A stretch of 64,000 nucleotides of DNA from Agrocybe praecox (taxonomy: Eukaryota > Basidiomycota > Agaricomycetes > Agaricales > Agrocybaceae). The translations under genes were made by a program, and so were the position numbers. Location: positions 62,001-126,000 of the forward strand of contig CAXHKQ010000197.1 in assembly GCA_964017145.1 (NCBI GenBank). The letters run 5' to 3'. Under the pieces are notes generated by a model that did not search any database, had not been told where the DNA came from, and saw only the letters and a list, made by a program, of their open reading frames with translations. Below are positions 57,740 to 64,000 of this stretch, one piece after another (position 1 is the first letter of the stretch; each line of letters starts with the position of its first letter).

Positions 57740-59360
57740 TCGACGAAATGGCCTTGCGTGGGACAGGGAGGAAGAGAGGATATCCCTGACAGACAGTGGG
57801 GTATTTTTGTAACCGCGAATATCAGTAAATTTTCCATAGAAGTAAACGAATTAAAGAAAAATCTCGTTACTTCAGAGGATTATTTTCGAGAGGTGGATGA
57901 ACGCATCCTGCACGCTATCACGGCAGGAAAAGAAGGTGAGTATCTTCATTATACTACCACATAAAACATCTGGGCTGAAAATAACTCTCCTAGTCGATCC
58001 ATCCCTCGTTCCTACTCCCTCTCTTCTTTGCCAGCTGGCACGGGGACAGGTTTCTTATTTAGAGTCGTATTTTTTCCAACTCAAGAAGAACCCTGATTCG
58101 TACAGTCCTTGGTTTCCTCAGTTCGGGGCGGAGGCAAGAAACTGATCTCAGACGAGAACGGCAAGAACCTCGACCAAATGTTGAAGAATCCGACTTATCT
58201 CTGCGAAGAGCTCAGTTCTATCTTCTACAATACTTTCCTGGAACTCGGGCGATGGTCTTTGGTCGTTTCTTATCTCGACAATACCGTCGAAATCGGTCAG
58301 AAACTTGGGTACATGGCTGCGACCAACAAACGTTGGCATCTTATGGATAATTCGAGGGATGTGATGAAGCAGGCTATCGAGAATATTTCAACGCGGATTA
58401 AAGGAAATATACGGGGGCTCAAATGGTTTGCGACCATATGGAAACGAAATACAGTTGAGTTCGCCATTCTACCCAAAAGTAATTGTTCGCTTACCCGTTA
58501 ATCAGAATGGCGGAGTGAAATGGAGGGACTCCGATTTGTTCTTCGCGTCGAACGAAAAATCAGATTCGCTATTTTGCGCAAGTACATTCGACGGACACCT
58601 CTTCCGTTTTTCGCTCAATCCTATAGCTGAAGACATTGTCGAATTTCTGTATTTCATGAAATGCGCAGATCCAGAGGATATCAATAAGTTGGGCATTTCT
58701 TTGGTAGAGGATATCAGCATGCTGGATACTTACGTATGTTTTTATTTTCTTCTCCCTTTTTCTGTGAACCTTGCTCAAAGGACCTATCCAGGAATTCTAT
58801 GACTTGTTGGCCTTCTCAATCCTGATATTCCGCACATAGAATCGAAACGTCTGGAACAAAATAGCACCCGTTGCAAAACCTTATTGGCTCAATCCGCTAT
58901 CGAACGTCACGTCAATAATATTGAGGGTTTAAAGACCGAAAATGTTGTGAACAAAGTGTGGAAAGAAATCGACGACCTGGTCTTCAAGGAGAAAAAACTC
59001 TGCCAAAGGTACATGCTCCTTTATATACGTAACAAGTTTGCCAAACCGCCTCTCCTTTTATTTGTTTTCCTTATAGATGATTGGCTATGAGAAACTCCCC
59101 GGTGGTTTACAGCTCCTCGAGCAGCGCGCATACCTTACCCAGCTCCAGCTCCTCTTCGTGAAGCTTCTCCTGAACTTCATACAACCGAGGAGGCTGCTCC
59201 GAGTATCGCTCAAACTGCTCAGCACCGGCCATATCCTAAACCTGATGATCTTCCCGTCGATCCTCGGCCTCAACCTCAACGAGACAAAGCGACTTTCCAT
59301 CCTACCCCAGTTCTAAATGGCAACACGAACAGAGAAACCCTTCCTATCATCGAATAGCGG
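57740..59360 (+). pseudogene. Unknown multi-exon gene with several single-base frameshifts
   Basis: Plus-strand blocks in order: DYFREVDERILHAITAGKE, a proper intron, LESYFFQLKKNPDSYSPWFP, a one-base shift near 58121-58126, KKLISDENGKNLDQMLKNPT, FLELGRWSLVVSYLDNTVEI, a shift near 58440-58470, WRDSDLFFASNEKSDSLFCA, EDIVEFLYFMKCADPEDINK, an intron, a shift near 58810-58820, NPDIPHIESKRLEQNS, VVNKVWKEIDDLVFKEKK, and a Pro-rich tail ending near 59358. Each break is a single-base indel while the rest is well preserved, so loss is recent or the errors are in the assembly. Family unknown. Confidence 0.5.
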
Positions 59361-61300
59361 ACTCGTATCTAGCCCAAAGTGAAGACGCGGGGTATACCTG
59401 TATCGGGCACAGAAGCCGAAGCTGCTACTTTAACCAATGGAATCGACTGGTATAAAGGGCGTCGTAGAGTGTCAACCCCCCCGGCCGTTGTTTAAAGTGA
59501 AGAAAGCGATATAAGAGCTCTTTGAGAAACTGTTTGATCCATCGATCAAGCGCAGAGTTAGGCAGCTCTATTTTATTAAAGTGAGTTTCTGGTGTTCACG
59601 TTAGTGTTGTTTGGTTATAGAATCCTGACGGGGAAATATGTTTGATAGGCTATGACTTCTCCGCCTTTGGATTTCAGTTTAATACCAGGGCATGGTTCTA
59701 AGCAGGTGTTATCCCCCCTGTTGGTCGTAAGTAGTAGTAATCATCAAAGTGGTCATCCTCACATAAAATTAATAATCACAATCTTACCTCTAGGCGGAAT
59801 CTCATACCAACCTTTTGGTATCCATCGGTATGTCTTTCTTTTCGTTCGTGTTTGAAGTCAGAATTCTGAGAAGATATTGACAATTCTGCAGTATACACGA
59901 TCGTCAGGATGAATTGGACGTGCGATACGAGAGCGACTATGCAACCAGGTTGAGGGACGACTATGGATGGACCTTGGATAATTTCGTCATTGCCTAAGAC
60001 TGTTCGACTGTTCGACGTTCTCGCTGTCGACCATCAAACTCAGGCCTCCTTCAATTGACCCTCTCGGATTTCATCAAGTTATTATTTGAACGACTGTCCC
60101 CAATGCTTTGCAACTGCTTTGTGCCTGGCGCACTTTAACTGCTGGCGAACTTATATCATCTCCTCCCCGAATATCCAATACATTCTATGAGATAAAGCTT
60201 CATCTCGTAGGCTCTCCTTCATATTTCGCAATTCTTTCCTCCACTCTATCTATATTATGCACCTTCCGGGGACGCTTTCTTCGTCGTCGACGCTTCCTGG
60301 TACACCGAATCTGGCCGGCTGGCTGGCGCCCCCGGCACAATTTTAACGCACTATATCAATACATTATGCTATAGAGCCATTGACAGTCTGGAAAGAGGCA
60401 AGGTTTCTTGCAAATGACGAGAAGATCCATGCAGGCAGCTTCTCTTTTCCTCCGCGATTTTCTGCTCTATCTCTATTATTCGCGGTGAGATGCTCCTTTT
60501 CACTCAATTGATGTCACTTGGCTCCCTTCGCTTTCGTTTTCACTTCGTCTTCACTTCGCCTTCGCCTCAACTTTGAACTTCCCATATCTAACTCCTCATT
60601 TTTTTCTCGCTCGTAATTCTTTTGTCTCTTTATTTGAAAGTTTCATCGTGTTTAAAATCAACCTGTACCATAATTTCTTGGATTGGTATTATCGTCGATC
60701 CACCCACGTGCGGGTACAATGGAACGAACTACGCCGATGACCTTTCATATCAATTGACATATCATATATTTCCATTCCGACAGGCACACCGTTCTCCATG
60801 AGGGTAAATGTAATCGTCGACGAAGTACAACGCAAAATTCTCTATATACTCGATGCAGCTCTCGCTGCTGGATTTTCGCCTCGTTAACTTCCACCCGTGC
60901 GCCGTTGACCTTATCGATTCCTCTCCAGAGTCTTCTGGAAACATTGGTTATAAATATTGTATGAGTTAACGACCCAGGCCAGATACATCCGGGAAGGACT
61001 TACAGGAAATGTCCTTCTGACGATCTCTGTACATGTACAACCTCGTTCTTGAGCCTGGGTGAAAAATACCATGTCTCTATGAGCAAGACAGCGCCCACGA
61101 GAAACGACGAATCAACACCTTTTGAGCTCCGTTTTTTGCGATCACTATACTTGGAAGTGCCCCGCCAGCTCCTAGCTCGAGGACGTTACAGTCTTGATAT
61201 AATTCACAATTGGAATCTAAAACAACGCCAAAGCTAAGGCGGCATTCCATCTATCACATAATGAAAGAAACCATCAACGTCAAGGACCGTTAAGCCTCCG
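59361..61300. other. Mostly unrecognised sequence
   Basis: Short plus-strand exon-like blocks near 59650-59830 (SPPLDFSLIPGHGSKQVL, GGISYQPFGIHR) may be the tail of another broken gene. A minus-strand frame at 60762-60944 is open but unassigned. Nothing else was seen. Confidence 0.35.
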
Positions 61301-61429
61301 AATTATCATGAGAACTCACAGATAATGTGCCTACAACGGATGCGATCCAACTAGACGTATCTTCACTTCCTTCCAGTCTGTCTCCGAAACTACCTTATCC
61401 GCGTCTCTGGTATAAGTCGCAATAGTCGG

Positions 61430-62520
61430 TTCAGGTTTTCGTTCCTCTAAGTTGCCTTATCTGCGAGCATACGCGGGCGAAAGGTTTGATGTTCGGTTTC
61501 TTCACGCTTCCAGATCCTCCAAGCACGTTCGTGGTTGATTTCTTCCAGATTCCAGCTAGCTGCGTTGAAGGTGTCGTTGAATAGATATCCTATGACAGGA
61601 TAGTCGCTGTCTGCACAGAACGCTTCGTATGACTGGTGATAGTATTCTTTGTACAACCATCCATAGAGCGTGTTTCTTGGTCCTATTGGAAACCCAAGCG
61701 AAGAAGAAGCAAGAGGCACCCTAAGCAAGTGACAGATACGCATCAGTCTTTCGGCAGGGCCAATCGTACAGCAGAAGAAGGGCCTTCGCTTGAGAATATC
61801 TCATTCCTTTAATGATAATGGGGGAGAAAAGTCCAATGACGTAGGCAGGCATCGTTGAGGCCACAAACACCAAGGCTAAGAATTTACGGCCAAGTAATGA
61901 GTGCCTAGACGAGATAGGTCCTTTTTGCAGACTTACCAAAAGCCCATACCACTTGGTCCAATAGATGAGTAACCAGCTTCCGCCAAGTCATCTCATTAGG
62001 CTTTGAGTCGCCTGTCTGCTTCGACGCGGTCCAAGATCATCTAGGAATCTAAATCCGGTCATTTTTCAATTCGTCGAATATGATCATTAAATGACAGACC
62101 TTTCGTTGCTCTTCAGTAATGAATCTTCTCTTGTCGGGGAAATCAAGGACAAAAACCAAGTAAGAATTCCGATAGCAGCCCTTCGATTAAAAAGATCCAT
62201 TGCCATCCGTTAAGGTTCGCTTTGCCAGTCAGTTGGGTGATGCCAAATGCTGTATTGATAGATGAGATGGCTGTGGCTGTTTTATGGAGAAGCCAACGTA
62301 CCAAATATTGAAGTGAAGCATGTTATCACTATAGAGCTAAGGTAGAATACTGCCAATCGTTTTTAGACCTCGTACCCTTTGTACCATGTTGTAATGATAA
62401 AGGCCAAGGAAGGAAAGAAGCCAGCCTGGACAATTGACGAGTAAGCACCGCGAGGATAAGGTAGACTGATCCCAGGGACAGAAAGCTTACATCAAAAAAA
62501 CAGCGCGGACGTGATGGTAA
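61430..62520 (-). pseudogene. MFS transporter (allantoate-permease type), frameshifted
   Basis: Minus-strand blocks: PRGAYSSIVQAGFFPSLAFI, TTWYKGYEV followed by a stop, IVITCFTSIFG, ITQLTGKANLNGWQWIFLIE, then DFPDKRRFITEEQRK in a different frame. Further on, FVASTMPAYVIGLFSPIIIK and GMRYSQAKALLL lie near 61790-61880. These are helices and the central loop of the Dal5-type anion:cation symporter family of the major facilitator superfamily. At least two frame shifts and a stop disrupt it. The downstream frame 61447-61743 (EEINHERAWRIWKREE) may be its tail or a separate gene. Confidence 0.7.
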
Positions 62521-62922
62521 AACAGGAGCGATGAGATGCGTCCGGTAAGCAAATGTTTCGGGATGTATCTATAGGTTGGACGCCGATCCTTCAAGTACAT
62601 CCTCTTCGTGGGTCAACGTGGCTTTACAGAGTGGCAGAGGATGGGGTGGTCGGATCGGAAGGTGCATATCCTTGGACTTGGGGTGGCATGTTTACAAGGG
62701 TGTAGTATAACACTGTCGATCGAGTACGTCAAGGTTGTTGCCTCAGCACATCCTGCATTGAACATCCCCTTCCTGTCATCCTATTTCTGAAATCGTAACA
62801 CGTTGGTTGCCATGATTTGCGCCTCTTCAAAAGATGGGATCCGTAATGTGTTTGTCCTGAGGTCCAATGTGATTATTGCATTTGCAAAATCCAAGCATTT
62901 CAGCTGAACAACCCAGGATGCA

Positions 62923-63960
62923 TTGTGGGCTTTACCGCCAGGTCTGAGTCGTACTCTTGTACTCTATCTTGGAGTACTCCGACCCGTTGCGGTTAAATTG
63001 GTTAAAACGTGGCTTCGTCAAAAACCCAATAACATGGCAGAAACCCATATTTTTGCCACTGTATTCTCTGCTAAATGGAAATGCGGGAAAATTAATAAAG
63101 TCCTTCAATCACAGACACGTCCTGCTCTTGAAATTCAGCTCTCAGCAAGCAAACTCAGGCAGTTGATCACGGCGATCTTTCGGAAGCACCTAAGATGCTT
63201 CCTTGACACCTCCAATCCAACCACAATCTCTGTGGCAAACAGACAGTCTGATCACACACAATTAACTTCCAACGGATACGGCCAAGGCGCAGGACATGCT
63301 ACAGCACTTCGATTGGCAGACGCTGAAAGCGACTGCTTTATACGTTGCAGCCAGGCATGGCAGGCATTGCTCGGTATTATCAGTCCCGGGCAGGAGATGC
63401 AAGCGCACCTCTTTGGGATCCCACAAATTGAACTTGCTCGAGAAAACAGAAAGAACGCCTTTAATACAGCAAAGTTATCAATATTTCAAACATATCAAAT
63501 GGGTGGTCCTTGCTTGCAGACGAATCAAGCCGCTGCTAAAACTCTGCTCAAAAGGCAGCCTTTCATGCCCACAAAAGATAATCTTGGCGATGATGTTCTT
63601 ATCCGAGTTATTTCCACCCTGTTATACGGGAACGGAAAGCCTGGTTTAGATGATTCGGCGCCTGTTAACGGGCTCTCGGTTGACACAGTTGCGGATGCTA
63701 CGGCATTCGTGGTGATAGGCCTACTGGAGCACGTCAATGGAAAGAAGTACGACCTACTTCAGTCTTCAATGCCCATTGATCAATATAAAAGGGCAGTCTC
63801 TGGGGAGCTGTCTGCTTTGTCGTCCATCGCCATCGCGGAGAAGAAGGGCAAGTGGATCGAGCTGGGGGTCAGAGTATTTGAATTTTCAGTGGCCAAGGAA
63901 GTTGGACTGACCAAGGTACCAGATATACTGACCTCCTTGGCCAGTATAGGAGAAGAATAG
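62923..63960 (+). CDS. Relative of the 1,229-aa protein, C-terminal region only (345 aa frame)
   Basis: One uninterrupted frame. LVLYLGVLRPVAVKL aligns by eye with LYLFVIRPVV of the 19004-22952 gene, KLRQLITAIFRKHL with its AITRNLF block, GAGHATALRLADAES with its QHVRFTSIQNYG block, SQAWQALLGI with SEVWHALMGV, and LGDDVLIRVISTLLYGNGKP with FGDELLVGITARLLYQRG. The Tyr of the recombinase-like motif is not conserved here. No zinc-finger or acidic part is seen upstream, so this is either a 5'-truncated copy or the last exon of a gene whose upstream exons are unrecognisable. The stop is 40 bp from the window edge. Confidence 0.55.
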   Translation: MWALPPGLSRTLVLYLGVLRPVAVKLVKTWLRQKPNNMAETHIFATVFSAKWKCGKINKVLQSQTRPALEIQLSASKLRQLITAIFRKHLRCFLDTSNPTTISVANRQSDHTQLTSNGYGQGAGHATALRLADAESDCFIRCSQAWQALLGIISPGQEMQAHLFGIPQIELARENRKNAFNTAKLSIFQTYQMGGPCLQTNQAAAKTLLKRQPFMPTKDNLGDDVLIRVISTLLYGNGKPGLDDSAPVNGLSVDTVADATAFVVIGLLEHVNGKKYDLLQSSMPIDQYKRAVSGELSALSSIAIAEKKGKWIELGVRVFEFSVAKEVGLTKVPDILTSLASIGEE

Positions 63961-64000
63961 TGTAGACAACGTCTCCTTCCATAATATTGTAGAATATCTA

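Noticed and set aside
1..64000. tRNA, rRNA or CRISPR features
   Set aside because: No cloverleaf-like sequence, rRNA core motif or regularly spaced identical repeat was recognised by eye; a tRNAscan or Infernal run would be needed to be sure.

Overview
The window is from a filamentous basidiomycete, most likely an Agaricomycete. Introns are about 45-65 bp with GT(R)NGT donors and YAG acceptors. It carries families typical of mushroom genomes: an agaric 'kinase-like' gene, an Spt5-like KOW gene, an HMG-box regulator, F-box fragments, hAT and copia elements. No bacterial-style operons, rRNA, tRNA or CRISPR array were recognised. All gene models were read by eye from splice sites and frames.

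Left third (1-15 kb) is a gene graveyard. It holds intron-containing but broken pieces of housekeeping genes. On the minus strand, in order, are PRP3 C-terminus, SEC5 N-terminus, a PP2A-like phosphatase and PRP6 with a large internal deletion. On the plus strand is a SNF1/CAMKL-type kinase missing its activation segment. A degenerate direct repeat lies at 5.0-5.76 kb. Because introns are retained, these are DNA-level copies, not retrocopies.

Middle-left (16.3-25.7 kb) is the most striking structure. Two copies of a 1,742-bp segment, indistinguishable in my comparisons, lie in inverted orientation at 16345-18086 and 23991-25732 (paired positions sum to 42077). Each copy carries two head-to-head fragments of an FHA-domain gene. 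The reading continues naturally across the outer edge of the right copy and the inner edge of the left copy, which fits an inversion with staggered breaks. Inside lie two intact minus-strand genes: a small PHD-like finger protein, and a six-exon, 1,229-aa protein with C2H2-like zinc motifs, an acidic run and a C-terminal region possibly resembling a tyrosine recombinase. A relative of that last region occurs again at 62.9-63.96 kb.

Central region (26-44 kb): FHA remnants, a copia reverse-transcriptase fragment, a largely intact HMG-box gene, a broken HIS5 copy, an intact Spt5-like gene, a 2,715-bp hAT element with an exact 8-bp target duplication but no catalytic core, and an intact kinase-like gene.

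Right region (44-64 kb): two nested hAT-type MITEs, a 134-bp hairpin, a minisatellite-like stretch with a G19 run, an intact ten-exon gene with three tandemly duplicated mini-exons, and broken RPN7, F-box, MFS-transporter and orphan genes, ending in the second copy of the 1,229-aa family. Intact genes are thus islands in a repeat-rich, gene-fragment-rich accessory region.
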